This document shows positions 37,991 through 50,838 of a DNA stretch of 64,000 nucleotides, in pieces. The stretch spans positions 30,584,834 to 30,648,833 of the forward strand of contig CM031879.1 of the NCBI GenBank assembly GCA_018697195.1, in the 5' to 3' direction. This DNA comes from Certhia americana (Eukaryota; Chordata; Aves; Passeriformes; Certhiidae). The number at the start of each line of letters is the position of its first letter. Positions within the stretch are counted from its first letter, which is position 1. Both the position numbers and the translations under genes were made by a program. The notes beneath the pieces were generated by a model. The model did not search any database and had not been told where the DNA came from. It saw nothing but the letters and a program-made list of their open reading frames with translations.

Positions 37991-38477
37991 CCAAGGCAGG
38001 GTCGCCTACAGGAACCAGGTGGGTTTGGAATGTCTGCTGCAAGAGAGGGAGACCCCCGTGACCTCTCTGGGCGGCCTGTTCCAGTGCTCTGCCACCCTCG
38101 GTGTGCGGAAGTTCTTCCTCAGGTTGAGGTGGTTTAGTTTATGGCCATTGCTCCCCATCCTGTTGTTGGGCAGCGCTGAAAGGAGTCTGGCACCATCCTT
38201 TTGATATTTATGCACATTAATGAGATCCCCTCTCAGTCTTCTGCAGAGTAAACAGCCCAGCTGCCTTAATCTCTGCTCTAAGAGAGATGCCACAGTCCCT
38301 CCATCATCTTTGCTGCCTTGTGCTGGACCCTCTACAGGAGCTCCTTCTCTCTCTTGCGCTGAGGAGCCCAGAACTGGACACAGCACTCCAGCTGTGGCCT
38401 CTCCAGGACTGAGGAGAGGGACAGGATCGCCTCCCTCGACCTGCTGGCCACACTCTTTCTGCACTCTTTTCATCTAT
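37975..38477 (-). mobile_element. CR1 LINE fragment (3' region, both ends truncated)
   Basis: Read on the minus strand, this has the familiar CR1 order. First come GTGTGGCCAGCAGGTCGAGG, GCTGTGTCCAGTTCTGGG, GAGGGGATCTCATTAATG and ACCTCAACCTGAGGAAGAAC. These are followed by GCAGAGCACTGGAACAGG, ACATTCCAAACCCACCTGG and GACCCTGCCTTGGCAGGG. The element stops there and lacks the usual last tens of bases, including the terminal ATTCTGTG-type repeats. The GC-rich island begins at that point. The 5' end is also cut, as is normal for CR1. The open frame 38006-38473 across it is CR1 3' sequence and not a protein. It lies in the same orientation as PPM1H, and its high match to the remembered consensus suggests it is the youngest of the three copies. 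Confidence 0.95.
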
Positions 38478-41400
38478 ATTTATCCACAGAGCAGCGGCCT
38501 TTCCTTTCATAAACATGAAATTAACTCCTTAGCATGCTTTACATCAAATGCCTGTAATTCTATTTAAACTCTCAATTCTACTGACTATATAATGAGGGGA
38601 AACATTTAAAAAGGGGAACTGTACCACACATGCTGTTGTCTCAAGACTGTTCAATTAATTAAAATGGCACCAATCTAGAAAAAGGCACCTGTCTTAGATT
38701 TCATCTAAGTAAAAAAACTCAGTGAAGAAGAAAATAACGATACAATGAATATGAATGTATGCCTCTCAATAAATCATACAGACCAGTTCTTTTTTTTCCA
38801 TGTGAAATTAAATGGGGTTCAGAGTAGAATAGGCGCTCTCTCCCCTTAACCTTTCTTACAAATACCTACAACATCACACATGTATACAAGGTTAAATACA
38901 GGGAAAGGACTAGAATTTGATGTTTCTATCCAATAAGGAACTGAACTTGGAAGTATTCCTCCTGGCTCCTTTGAACTGAATCTATAAATGCACATCTGAA
39001 AACGCAACAGATAGAAATTAGGAGGATTTGACTTATGACACCTTCAGAACTTGAGCTTATTTCTTTTCTTTTAAGAGGAACAATAGTGATACTGAAAATT
39101 ACTGACATTTACTGTTTTTTAGACCAGGCATTAAATTATCTAAAAATGCAACAAATTTGCTAATCCCAGTTTCAACACAGAAAACATCATTTAGAGGTAC
39201 TGCAAAATGGGAACAATTTAATTGCTAAATGTCTAAGTTAGGCAATGACAATCTGTGTCAGCTTTCCACAGTGTTTTTACTGCATGTAGCTGTTAGACAA
39301 GAACTGTCTAAAAAAACCACATCAAATAAAGGGAAAATAACTTTTACAAGCCTCTTGAAAGCCATGAACTGCACTGTATTTGAGACTTTAGGCAAAACCA
39401 GGAAGACCTTAATTAGATTTCAAAACCAAGTTGGGGGAAAAAAATGGTATACTAAATGCTCTGAGGAAAAGGCATCGAAGCCATCCTTAGATAAACCTGA
39501 CAGGACAGACTCTTTTTAAAAAAGTAACTTTATCTACTCATTATTTTCACTCAGTTCACAAGAATCCTTTGCAGCAATTGGTGTTTCAGGAAAAAACACC
39601 AAGAAGTCTGCCAATGTGTCCAGGAAACTTGAGCTTTCACCAAGTGCCAGGTAAACTGATCCACACTGCTGGCAAAAAATCCTTGTACACACTGCACATC
39701 TCGACTACACTGGCCTAACTCAGCTAAACACCTCTGACATTCCAGTACAAACAAAGGGGTGATTAAACAATGTGCTGTGGAAGAGGCCCAAAGCCTTCAT
39801 GCAAAGACTAAAAGGAGTTTAAGCTAGAAGGAAGTTAAATAGAGGCAGGAGAAAGATCAAGCACTGCAAGAACAGAAATGTTGATTTTATCAATCGCTCC
39901 CTTACAAAGATGAAAGAAAACACTCTTTTGCCTAAACTAAGTATAAGTGCAAAATTCCCCTCAGAGCTTAAAGTAAATGCAATTTAATTATCTACTGCTT
40001 TCCTTAAACTGACCATTTTTATAAGATTTCCTGTAAAACTTAATGCTGAAATTACATTGCATTGTGGTAGTCATTTGTTTATCAAAGACAATGATGAACT
40101 TCAGCCCTCTAATCTAAAGCAAGGGGGAATTAAAATACTGGATCTGTAGGGTATAAGCAAAGATGCAGCGAGGAAGACGTTCTGTTTAGTACAGTTTAGA
40201 AACAGAACAGATTAGTATGAGCGATAGAAGGAATACCTGAACACCATAACTGTAGTGAGTTATCCAGGGTTTCTGCATTTGTAATACTCTATCCACAAAG
40301 CTTCACAGCCAGATCTGTGAACATAAGCTGAGATGGTCTTCTGTGTGAACACCTACCACAGATGTGAAGTCAAAATAAAGCATTGCAATAACAGCCCTGT
40401 TCACTCAGACACAGGAAGGCAGTGATGGGTAATGCACGTACTGCTCTCCCAAGACAGGCAGACTACTTGAAACAGCCCTTCTATACTCTTTCACTACCCT
40501 GTCCTACAAAACTCCACTTCTCATCTCGCCTGCACTTGGAGACCGTTTCAACAGGAGAGAATCACATCACGCTCTCAGAGCCTGGCACTCTTCTGGCCTC
40601 AAAATTACACCAACTGAGGCATGAATTGGGTGTTCCTCTTACGCTCTGAACCCATTAGGGTGCAGTGGATGGGCATGCTCATCTTCTCCCTCATTTTTCA
40701 ACAAAGAAGGGAGCAATCAAGTCCTCCCTTTCTGAAAAGGTGTGCTAAACTGACAGATTTTCATGCATCCTCCTTCCTCTTTTCATCTAGCAGAAAATGA
40801 GCCCACTACCCACAGTGCAGAAACCTGCCTGCACAACCCCCACTGAAGCATGCCTAAGCCATGGCTGTGGATGCTGCTCCTGGACCTACCCACCTGCAAG
40901 TCCAAACCCAGTCAGTGGGTCTGCTTGCCTGCACTTCCTTGGGAAGAAAGAACAATCCAGCAAAAGATAATTGTTATTCAGAACTCAGAGTGAAGTACTA
41001 CTTGTAACAACAACTGTATTCTCTAATTAAATGCATGTACTGGACAAAATTCACATACATCAGGAAAAACAATGATCAGATATTTCTTTTCAGACAACAA
41101 ATAAAACCACTGGGAAACACTGAATAGTTCACAGTCCTTCTTTTCAAATAAGAGGCTTTTCTGAAAACTACAGCAACAAAATGTTGAAAAAAAGAAAAAA
41201 AGAACAGTATCAGACCTCCCAAGACCTGATCCACATGTACTTGCTGGCAGGCCAAACCTTTGCTCTGCCTGACAAAAATGACTTTCAGTAATGTGGAGAA
41301 GTGAAGGGGGAAGTTGTGGAGGAAGTACATCACTACGTAAGAGAAAAAAACAGCTTCCATAAGGAAATATTCTGTTCCCATAAGGTCACGATTTCCTGAT

Positions 41401-41836
41401 AATTGATCAGGCAAGTCTGGTGGTAGGAATGAACTTCATGCCCCACTCACCCACAAAATCTGCCTCAGTGAAGAGCTGCAGACACTCTACAGCCACTACT
41501 CCAACACTAATGTGAGCTATGGGTCATTGGACCAAGCAGCCTTTGCTGCTGCTCTGGTAGGGCAAGCAGGCTTTACAAAGTGCCTATATACTCTGCTTCA
41601 TAACAACTGCCACTGCTGAAATCTGCACTGTAAGGCAATACTGATCTTTATCTTATAAAAAGAGGGGGAGAAGAAAATTAAAAAGAATCGAAAATTCAAG
41701 TAATTCATAAACATTGCCACAGCGCTACCTGGGAGTTAAGATGCAGCTCCTGCCTCACAGGGATGTACCTGGTAAACTGTTGAGGCTCTTAAACAGTTCT
41801 GTTCACACTCAGATGGTGTTAAAGCAATGAAAGGAG

Positions 41837-41855
41837 AAAAAAAAAAAAAAAAAAA
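41837..41855. repeat. poly-A run (A19)
   Basis: Nineteen consecutive A precede TTTCT, about 80 bases downstream of exon 3 in transcript terms. On the gene strand it is T19. It is a simple homopolymer with no visible retroelement body. Confidence 0.85.
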
Positions 41856-41933
41856 TTTCTAAATCTTCATTGTCTCTAGGTCATGTGACCCAATATAAAC
41901 AATAAGGACTTCAGAGCCTCGAGGCATACATAC

Positions 41934-42278
41934 CATTTCCTTGAATGCACTTTCTATGGCCCCAATAACCAGGCACTCATGTGGGATCTTCTTCTCAGTG
42001 AAGAAGCGTGTTGGAGGCGTGCTGGGCGAGCCTGGGGCTCCCACACCACCACGCAGGGAGGCTGCCCGTGTCAGTGTCCTGCTGTTGGTGGATGGGTTGT
42101 CAGGCTCCTCTCCCAGGCAGGTGGGTGGGAGGACGGCTGTGTTCCTCAGGATGTCCACGATCTCCTGCAGCTGCTCCAGGATATGGTGCTGCAACAGTTT
42201 GGAAGCGACCACAGCTGCCCCTGACCCAGCGTGTCCATCAAATAGGGACCAGTAGTACAGGTTGATCCCATCTGTGTC
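41934..42278 (-). CDS. PPM1H: PPM1H exon 3, internal coding exon (PP2C DGH motif)
   Basis: This is the longest coding exon here: 345 bases, 115 codons, phase 0 at both ends, on the minus strand. The acceptor is CCCCTCTTGCTTCTCCAG and the donor is GAAATG|GTATGT. It starts DTDGINLYYWSLFDGHAGSG; FDGHAGSG is the PP2C metal-binding signature. It continues through a helix (ASKLLQHHILEQLQEIVDIL), the PPM1H-typical LPPTCLGEEP, and a low-complexity loop with TRAASLRGGVGAPGSPSTPP. It ends RFFTEKKIPHECLVIGAIES then AFKEM. The Ser/Thr/Pro-rich loop is a family-specific insertion with possible phosphorylation sites (RAAS; inference). LPPTCLGEEP and TRAASLRGG point to PPM1H and not to PPM1J or PPM1M. In mammals the enzyme dephosphorylates LRRK2-phosphorylated Rab GTPases. 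The segment before YYW differs from my memory of the human protein but keeps the same length. Confidence 0.98.
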
Positions 42279-45200
42279 CTGGAGAAGCAAGAGGGGGAGA
42301 AAGGGAAGGAAAAGAGATGGTCACTGTTACACAGTTGTGAGCAAGGTGACTGGTGGCACAGAGGCAGCAGGTGAAACAGAGATAACTCTCCCAGAGGTAA
42401 CATTCTTTCTGAAATGCAGAAATACAGTGTCAGTACAAGTCTGATGAAAGAAGAGATGCTTATTTTTACCACACATTCCCACAATGTTTTTTCTTTTCTA
42501 TAACCTCTCAAAAGAAAAAAAAAATCCCAAGGAAAAAAAAGGAATAAGAAAGGCTGAACTTCCAATCTTTCTTACCTTACAGCTATCATAGGTTGTAGAA
42601 GAACAGCATTTGAATATATGATTGACCTACCACCATGAAAGATCAAAATTCTACACAAGACAGCACTTGATACTTTGTGACAGCCTAGTAAAAAAAAAAG
42701 GACAGTTTGACATCCTACAACAAATATGAGCTCCACTTCCACAACTGGTAGATAAGGTCCATCCATGCCTGCAGATGGAACAACTCAGGCTTTCCCTGCC
42801 TGTGCCAGCCCAGGAAACAGCACCAGCACAGAGGTCCTTGAGGATGATAGACACAAGTGGGATCAGCTGCACTTCATCTGATCTAGTTTCTATGACCACT
42901 GCCTGGTTCTTCCCAGTCCCCTAAAATGTTTCCTGTATAGTACTGGAAATGCTAGGGTACCCTATCGTTTAGACAGGGCACTACCAGGGCTGGAGGCAGA
43001 GTAGCTCCAGGCATCATAAGCTCCAATATGCCTGGAAAAAAACAAGGAGCCCTACTCTTGACAACATCAACTTTTTGGAGGGAGAGAAATTCACCTAGCA
43101 ATCCTGAGATAACCATTTAAGGTGTGATGATACCCTTCTATGCACGACAGCATATTTGGCAGCAGCATGCAGAAAGAGTTTTTCCTGTCTTTCCTTTCCC
43201 TTCCATTTTTTTTAAAATCCTGCACCTTCTCCCAGCTATGTAGAAAAAACTGTTAGTGGAGCTGCCTTCCAAGTCAGATGTGGGTGGACTAATACAGATT
43301 TAGAAAGCAATAATTTTGCAAGGGACAGGAATGAGGCTATACAGTTGTAAAATACGTCATAATAAGAAAACACAACCTAGATCTCACTGCAATCAAAGAA
43401 CTTCAAAATTACATGTGCATGTCTCACTGTGATCTAATTCAGGATGACAGATGCGATTTGTTCTGTTCACCCAAACACTGCTCCCTTACACTACAGATCA
43501 GCATAAAGTCTAGGCACCACCTGCATCCCAGCATTTCATGTCCAAAGCACTGCCTATTTCAAATTTATGAACAAGGCTGTGAACTGAAGTTCCTTTTACT
43601 TTCTGCTGTTTCAGCTGCGCCACTAAGGTGCCACAATAATAAAAATCACATAGAAGTTGAGGTGGCTTTTTTTTGCATACAGCATTGTTGATGTGGTAAA
43701 GTTCAAATATATTCTTAACCAAAGCATCAACAGCATAGTCATCTACATAGCAGAGAGCTCCTCCAAGAGGAGGAATTCATCAGTCCCTCATGCACGCTTC
43801 ATTTCATTACTGAAATGCTGTGATAAGGGGTATTGTCCTAAAGTACTGTTTACTTACCAAAGCAAGGATCACACAGGATACATCCTAGAATGGTGGAAAA
43901 ACCAGTATGTGTCCACATTTCCAAACGTGGTTCCTTAGCCAGACACCACCCCCTCTCTCCCCACACTTACCAGCCTGGTAAATTCACTAAAAAACCTGTT
44001 TTGAAATTTCCCATCTGAAGACAAGACTGGCAGTTACTACATTGCTCTGGGCTCAGAGTCCCTCCAAGTTCACACAACACTTGGCTGTAAAATTCTGCAT
44101 AAGTAATTTTTAATGGCCAATAGAATTAGTAATTTTAAAACTCACTCATAAAAATTCATTGCAATTCATGTAAAATGTAAAGTATTTTGCCAACAGAAAC
44201 AAGTTTTCCAAAGTGAAAGTATTTCAGCTGGAAACTGAAACTATTTAATCAAAATGACAACACTGTGCCTCCTGGGATTTGTATATCAAACTACTTCTGC
44301 TCCCATTCTCCTCTTAAGAGTTTGTCTCCCTGGCCAAAATCCATGTTATGATGCACCAGATAATGCTTCCACAGCTTTTGTCCTCATGTTCTTTAAAGGT
44401 GTTACTCCTTTGGAAATGTGCTCTCTTTGGAGGGAAAAATCTCCAAGACATTTCAACACTGATTGAGATTAAAATATCTTACCTTCCACCAAAAGCAAGA
44501 AGGTATTTTGTCATTGTTCTCCCCCTGCCCCAAACTGGAACATAAACTTACTACGAAGAACAAGTTTGATCCGCACTCTGTTTTCATAAGTTCTCTAAAG
44601 CAACCCCTCCAGCAAAGTCTGTGATAACAGCTTTTCAGAAGATAAAGGAGAACAGTTACTAACACAATCTACTCTCATGATTATGATGTCAACTCTGGAT
44701 ATGTCCAACACTGATCAAGCCTCATGTGAGTTTGTGAATTAAATAAAGATGAGACTGGGATGCTTTAAAAGAGATGAAAATAGCCCCTGAGAAGAACGAA
44801 AATGGAAATATTACCACTTATTTCCTCTAAGTGAATGGGCAACACAAATTTGGACAGAGAAGTTCACATGGACCTGAACTGTACCCTCAGACTCTCACTG
44901 ACATGTCACCATGGCATGGCCACATCAACTATGGTGGTCCGCTAATCTTGTCCTTTTTGGAGTAGCAATTCTTGAACAAAGAGGATGTTGCTACCTGCTC
45001 AAGATAAGCTCAGACATCTATACTGCACACCTCCAAGACAGTTCTCTAAATTTCCCTTATGTTGGGCAGACAGAAAATCCCCTGCATTTTCAGACTATGC
45101 TCATCTCATTCCAAAGTAGATTTATTTCTCCCTAGCAACAGCAGAAGCACCCTAGATAACTGTGAAGTCAGTATTCTAAGCACTCGGGGGAGATGACTAC

Positions 45201-48200
45201 CACACTGCTGCTCTCATAGACATTCTGGTGAGATGCTCTACAGCCTTAACTTCAGTTTAGATCTGCAGGCATTACTGTAACCTAAATATCAGTCTTGAAA
45301 AACTTCTGTGTATTCCTACAAACCTTCATTTACTTTTGAAAAGAGGAAAACCACAGATAACCTATTAGCTGCCTAAAACAGGAAGAAAAAACAAATTCTT
45401 TTTCCCCACACTGAGAATAAAAACAGCTCCTCTATTTGAAAGAAATTAATTCCCCAAAACCACACCAATTCAGTGAGAATGAAAAATATGATGCAATTAA
45501 AGCAGTGACTCAATGAACAAACACAGGCCAGCAGTCAGGGCACACAGAGGAGGCAAAATGCACAGAAAGGTCCTTGCTTTTCCTCACGCAGCTGAGATGA
45601 CCTTTGCAGCCACCAAGAGATTACCTGTTTTGGAGAGCATATGCATTGCTGTTTGCTCTCTTTTACATCTGGAAGCTTGAAATTCTTCCCAAAAAGAACT
45701 GACATTCTGCAAACTCAGAGAACAAGACATCTATTTTTGCTAGCACTGACAGTATACTGCCAAAAGTAGTCTTTCGAACACCAGTCTTCATTTCTTCTTT
45801 TATCTGGACAGAATCCTCAAATAGGAGTGTGGTCAGTCACCACAGCGATTTATTTTAGACTTTCATTCAAAAGATTCTGACTTAACAACAGGCTGAATAA
45901 CTATGAGAAACACGAAGAGAAAACAAATTCTTCACTGCACCGACTTTACAATTAATTTCCAGAATGTACTAGGAAATTTAATAAGCTTCAGGCACCTGAA
46001 CTGCTGACCTAGCTTTCAGGAAGGTTCAGCAGTCTCCTGGGTTTTGCAATTGTAAAATATAATTAAGACATGATAAGTTTTGGGTCAAGTAACAGACGAG
46101 AAATCATGAGAGAAATTGGAGATATATATGCACACATAATTTGAGCTCAATGATATAAAGGGAAAAAAAAAAAGAAAAAACCTCAGCAATAGCTAGTGAT
46201 CAGTTTGGGACATGCTTTTCAGATAAGCTAAACAGCAGTCTCATGTAGCAAACCTTCAGATTGTTGATATGGAGCAAATTCCAAACAGGCAAATTAATCA
46301 TGTTGCCACTGAAGATTTATTCTAGGAATTACAACCTACCCTGACTATTATTATTCCAGATAGGAACTACAGTCACAAAATACTTAAGCATACAGCTTGA
46401 GTTCTCATAAAATCTGAACTAGGCCAGCAATTGCCACCCTAATCCACAGAGAAAAGCCTCCTCATGTTACCAATATGTTCAGCTGCCTGTGGTAGGCTAC
46501 CAGCCTTGTGCCACACAAAACATACACCATCCCAGATTTGTGGCAAGGAAAACTGCAGAACTAGTAATTATGTATCCTCACATTACAATGACAATTAATA
46601 ATGCATCGCATTAAGTCCTGCAGCCTGATTGTCACTATGACAATATCCTTGCACAGGATTTCCATTTTGTTTGCTGATGGTTTTCAGCATTCATCATGAA
46701 GGTACTCTGTAGTTAAGGGCATTTAAAAATAGTACTAATGAAAAAGGTGTGCAATTTAACGTGAATGTTCTTGAATGGGGACAGACAGGAGATAAAATTA
46801 ATCAAGCAGCAATGGAGTGGGATGGGAGGAAAAGGGAGATAATTAACTTAGGGTTGAATTTAAAGTCTTCCCTTTCACTGCTCTGCTCATTTTATTACCC
46901 ACCCTTTCAAGAAGAAAACCATGTTTATGTTATTTAATAGACTTGCTAGGATTTGTTTGTGTGGTGAGGTTAAAGAAATGTTCACTTCTCCATTTCTGCA
47001 TTTCTGGACTACCACCTCCTCCTTTCCACCCCTGGAAGTCCATTTGGAGAGTCAAGACCATGATAGCAGCATTCAACATGTGTGGACAACACAAGGATCT
47101 CCAACTCCCTTATGCTACTTTGTCAAAACACAGGACTGGATTGATGGGTTTAGCATTAAACAACAATCACACACAGTCTCAGATGTAGTTGATGTTTCAC
47201 AAACTTCCCAAAAAGCAGGAGAAAACAAAGATGGCATGTGCCATTCTCAAAGAGTCTGTGGAAAAAAAGAAAAATCTGAGGATGATGAAAAGGACTCTGA
47301 TACACATAAAGTTTAAACTTCAGTGCCTATTTCCCTTGTGCGCCACACTTTAAAAAAATCCTTCCAATTAACTTTTCCCTCATTCCTTTTTCCTTCAGTA
47401 TTTCTGCAAGGTGCTTCACAACACAATTTCAGATTGAGTGTTACAGTGGGATTTCCCTATGAGGCATTTACACTGCTTAGCCTCTGGCTTTCTTACTAAA
47501 TACTTCCTGGGATGTTATTCTATTGTTCACTGTAGTGTCTAAAGCCAGTCTTTCTAAATTTTATTCAAACAAATTAAGTTGTACCCTCATCACATTTGAC
47601 TTCAAACTCTTATACTCCTTAAAAAATATTTGTCAATAGTGCTATGTGAGGGGTATTATACCTCACAGTATAAAAATATGAAACCAAAAATATAACACAG
47701 CATAGAAATGTGCTTTTTTCTTCCCCCTTTTTAGATATATTCAACCAACAAAAGATGCAGCAAGGAAAAAATCCTAACTGCTGGTGTAAGACTGCCCTCT
47801 AGTAGAAAACCTTCTTCAGGAATATGCTTCCTGTTTTGGGAAAATATATTACAAATTTAAATACACAAGCTGTGGTCTAATAACATGGTAAAATTGGTTT
47901 TCCATAACTAAATAACAACTGTGACAGCACTTATTCAGTGCCATGGAGAAAACAGAAGTAAACCCATAGATAAGAAGTGAATGTATCAAGAACAAGATAA
48001 CAAGTAACTAAAAAACAGTACACTCTATTATATAGAACAGCTGGCTCCTGACTTTAGATGTTACGCTCCTTTTTCGTCAAAATACGTCAGAAATAGAACC
48101 AAGAACCGAAGATTTGAAATAAAAGTGTTTCTCTCAAGAAACTTGAAAGGGAGTGGCTGTTTCTTCTGAAATCAAGATGAAAGATATAGAATCAAACTAG

Positions 48201-49437
48201 GAAATACACTAGTGAAGAGATAAAGAAAAATCAGAGCATTACATGAGATACTTGTCATAAACTATGTGTAAACAGATATTTACTGACAATCATGAAATAC
48301 CAAATGGATTAAAAGAACAGCTTTAAAATCATGCAGTTTACTGATCCTACCATTACAGTACCATAACAGTACAACAACTGCAACAATGGAGAACATCAAG
48401 GTTAGTTAAGATGCCTTTCCAATAATGAAATTATTTTAGATCCCTGCATTTTTAAGGCAATTTAATCTTATTAACTACATAATGTTTGGAGAAAAAGTTC
48501 CTTCTGAACAAAGTGATTAACCATGGCTTTTGCTCCTGAGAAGATTTTGATACTGGCAGTCAATTGGGCTTTGTTACAAATGCTACAAAGATTTTTATGC
48601 CCCATGCAAGCCCTCAAAATATGGAAAACCAGGCAAATTCAACAGTTACATTCACCCACATCCCAGATTCAGGGTCCCCTAACCGTGTATCTCACATGGT
48701 AGGTCTGGAACTTCAGTGTGGTATGAGACCAAATCTCTGCACAGCAGCAAGATGTGCATGCCCAGGGGTCTGTGCAGTGTGCCTTTGTGCATGGCACAGT
48801 GATACCTTTAGTGTCAAACAAACCCATCACCTGGACCAAGGATGCTGGCAGCTGTCTTGTTGTGCTTTCTATACACAAGTACTGTGGCAAAATGCTTACT
48901 TCATTAAACATAATTAATGCATTCAGAAGTTAAATACACTCCTGAAACCAAGCACCTTCAGGAACCAACAGCAGGCAGTTGCATGGACATGGAAAAACAC
49001 AGATAATTAAAACAAATTCTGTTTTGCTTTGCATGACTATGTAGAACTCCTAGTCCCAGCAAGTTCTGGGCACAATTCTTTATCCAGGAGTTTGAAAAAT
49101 GTACTTGAAAAAAGAAATCATGACTGTCTGAATAAAATGAGGAATATCAGCACACAGGAATTGAAACATGTTTTAAAGAAAGATTTTAGAGGAAAGAACA
49201 GGGCAATTTGCAGACCCTGAGGATCTGTGAATTTGAAAATGTTGCAGCAATAATGAAGTATGAAACAGAACTGGAGGAGCAAGAGGCTGAGAGGGACACA
49301 GAACAAGAGGAATGCCTGTTTCTCAGGACCCCAATGAACTCTGCAGATATTAGGTGTACCAAGCCATGGAATTCTGGGAGACAGACCAAAGCAGACTGCT
49401 AATCACCACATGATCTAAAATAGACACACCCCAACTA

Positions 49438-49510
49438 ACAAAAAAACCCAAACCAAACAAAAAACAAAACATGCAAACAAACCAAACCTCAAAACCAAAA
49501 CACCCCAAAA
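49438..49510. repeat. A/C-only low-complexity tract
   Basis: About 70 bases made almost wholly of A and C (AACAAAAAAACCC, CCAAACC and CCAAAAC units). It is similar in kind to the tracts near 957, 54596 and 61345. No element body is recognised beside it. Confidence 0.75.
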
Positions 49511-50168
49511 TACCAAAAAAGGCTACTTACAGTGACTGAAAAACTAATTATCACTTAGGGACAACCTGTGTTCTCCAGCAGCAGGAATGCAGCATATCCA
49601 CATTGTCTGACTCCCAACATTCAGACAGGGCATTTAGTATTACATGGTGAAATGTTGGATTGAACACACTATCAATCACTGCTGGAGGCTGAGCTCATGC
49701 TTAAAGAGCAGATGAAATAATTAGCCACTCAGGAAACAAGGCAGATGAAAAACAGCAGACGATTGCCAATAGACAAGTGAATGACATACGCCACACTTCA
49801 CACAAATGATAGAAGCTACAGTCTGCAAAAATCACTGAATTCCATGTGTTGGATGACCTTACCCTACCTGCATAAACCAGAAGATTATCCTGCTTTAGTA
49901 GTTGATTAAATTAGAGAAAACAGTATCTTTCTGACATTGGCTGAAGATGTGGTTTAGTGGCTTAGATATAAGATACTTTTAACAGCCTATATTGTTCATA
50001 TATGTCTTTATCTGACCCCTGTGTAGGCACAGTAAAAACAGCTGCCAATGCAGTGTCCACACAGCTCCATGGAGTGCAAATGGGCCTACAAGACAGTTCA
50101 GAAACTTAGAAAGAGCAGATGGAGGTTGACCTGTGTTTTTGTGGCACCATGAGGCATCTGTGTAAATT

Positions 50169-50562
50169 ATAGAACCATAGAATGTTTTGGGATGAAAGAG
50201 ACCTTAAAGGTGATCTGGTTCCAACTCCCCTTCAATGGACAGGAGCACCTTCCACTAGACCAGGCTGCTCAAAGTCTCAACCAACCTGGCCAAACTTCTC
50301 TGGGCAACCTGTTCCAGTTCCTCACGATGCTCACAGTGAAGAATTTCTGCCTAATATTTAACTCTAAACCCTCTATTAGTTTGAAGTCCTTATTCCTTCT
50401 CCTGTTACTACAGGTCCTTGTGAAAGCCCCTCTCCAATTCCCTTTAGGTACTGGATGGCCAGTCTAAAGACTCCCTGGAGGCCTCCCTTCTTCAGGCTGA
50501 AGAGCTCCAACTCACAAACTGTCTTCACAGAAGACGTGCTCCAGTTCCTTCTTAATGTTCAA
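50169..50562 (-). mobile_element. CR1 LINE fragment (3' end, diverged)
   Basis: Read on the + strand from 50169 the complement of the CR1 3' end is clear: AGAACCATAGAATGTTTTGG, then GACCTTAAAGGTGATCTGGT, TCCACTAGACCAGGCTGCTC and CTGGGCAACCTGTTCCAGT. After that come TTCTTCAGGCTGAAGAGCTC and CTCCAGTTCCTTCTTAATG. Unlike the copy at 38 kb, this one keeps the terminal region near the 3' end. It is 5'-truncated at about 50562 and is visibly older, with more substitutions. The open frame 50192-50467 across it is not a gene. It begins only about 280 bases from exon 2, in the gene's orientation. Confidence 0.94.
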
Positions 50563-50838
50563 ATTTCTTAACATTGTATTTCAGAAATGAAACAAAAAGA
50601 AAAATAGAAGAATATCCCCTTGCCCATCTTTAAAATATCTTAGATGCAAGGAGCATTTTTCAATGCAAAAAATTGCTAAGAAAAGTATAGTGAAATGTTC
50701 TGCATTTAATCAGAGATAATCAGTAAGAGGTAACTGAAATGATATGAAATATTCAGGGAGCACCTTTTAGTGCCATATTCTTACATCCTTTTATATTATT
50801 TTGCATTTCTCCACTGACAAGATATAAAAGTTGCTTAC

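Larger units (their letters stand above)
35084..41933 (-). other. PPM1H: PPM1H intron 3 (about 6.9 kb)
   Basis: This intron lies between exons 3 and 4, with donor GTATGT at 41933 and acceptor CAG at 35086-35084. It is the most structured intron in the window. It holds a 24-base GA-rich tandem repeat (35238-35285), a CA/TA microsatellite (35752-35790) and a G-run cluster (36597-36620). It also holds the GC/CpG-rich island (about 37590-37990), a CR1 fragment (about 37975-38477) and an A19 run (41837-41855). Open frames in the GC island (37436-38061, both strands) are long because GC-rich sequence has few stop codons. Confidence 0.85.
42279..50838 (-). other. PPM1H: PPM1H intron 2 (about 8.6 kb)
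   Basis: This intron lies between exons 2 and 3, with donor GTAAGC at 50838 and acceptor CAG at 42281-42279. It contains one CR1 fragment (50169-50562), an A/C tract (49438-49510) and A-rich runs near 46163-46180. A stretch at 46570-46700 with ATTGTCA-cta-TGACAAT symmetry may be regulatory. Open frames such as 46921-47316 (+) and 48564-48917 (+) have no recognisable features. I see no other gene. Confidence 0.85.

Noticed and set aside
37436..38061. Overlapping Pro/Arg/Ala/Gly-rich open frames on both strands of the GC island
   Set aside because: GC-rich DNA has few stop codons, so long frames appear in every phase. The composition follows the minisatellite and no domain is visible.
38006..38473. 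155-residue open frame on the minus strand
   Set aside because: It coincides with the CR1 3' fragment. Its peptide (with [11 protein letters not shown] and NLRKNF) is a translation of CR1 DNA shared by countless genomic copies, not a host gene.
46921..47316. 131-residue open frame with an acidic, Lys-rich end on the + strand
   Set aside because: The charged C-terminal part reflects GA-rich DNA, and nothing else in the frame suggests a protein.
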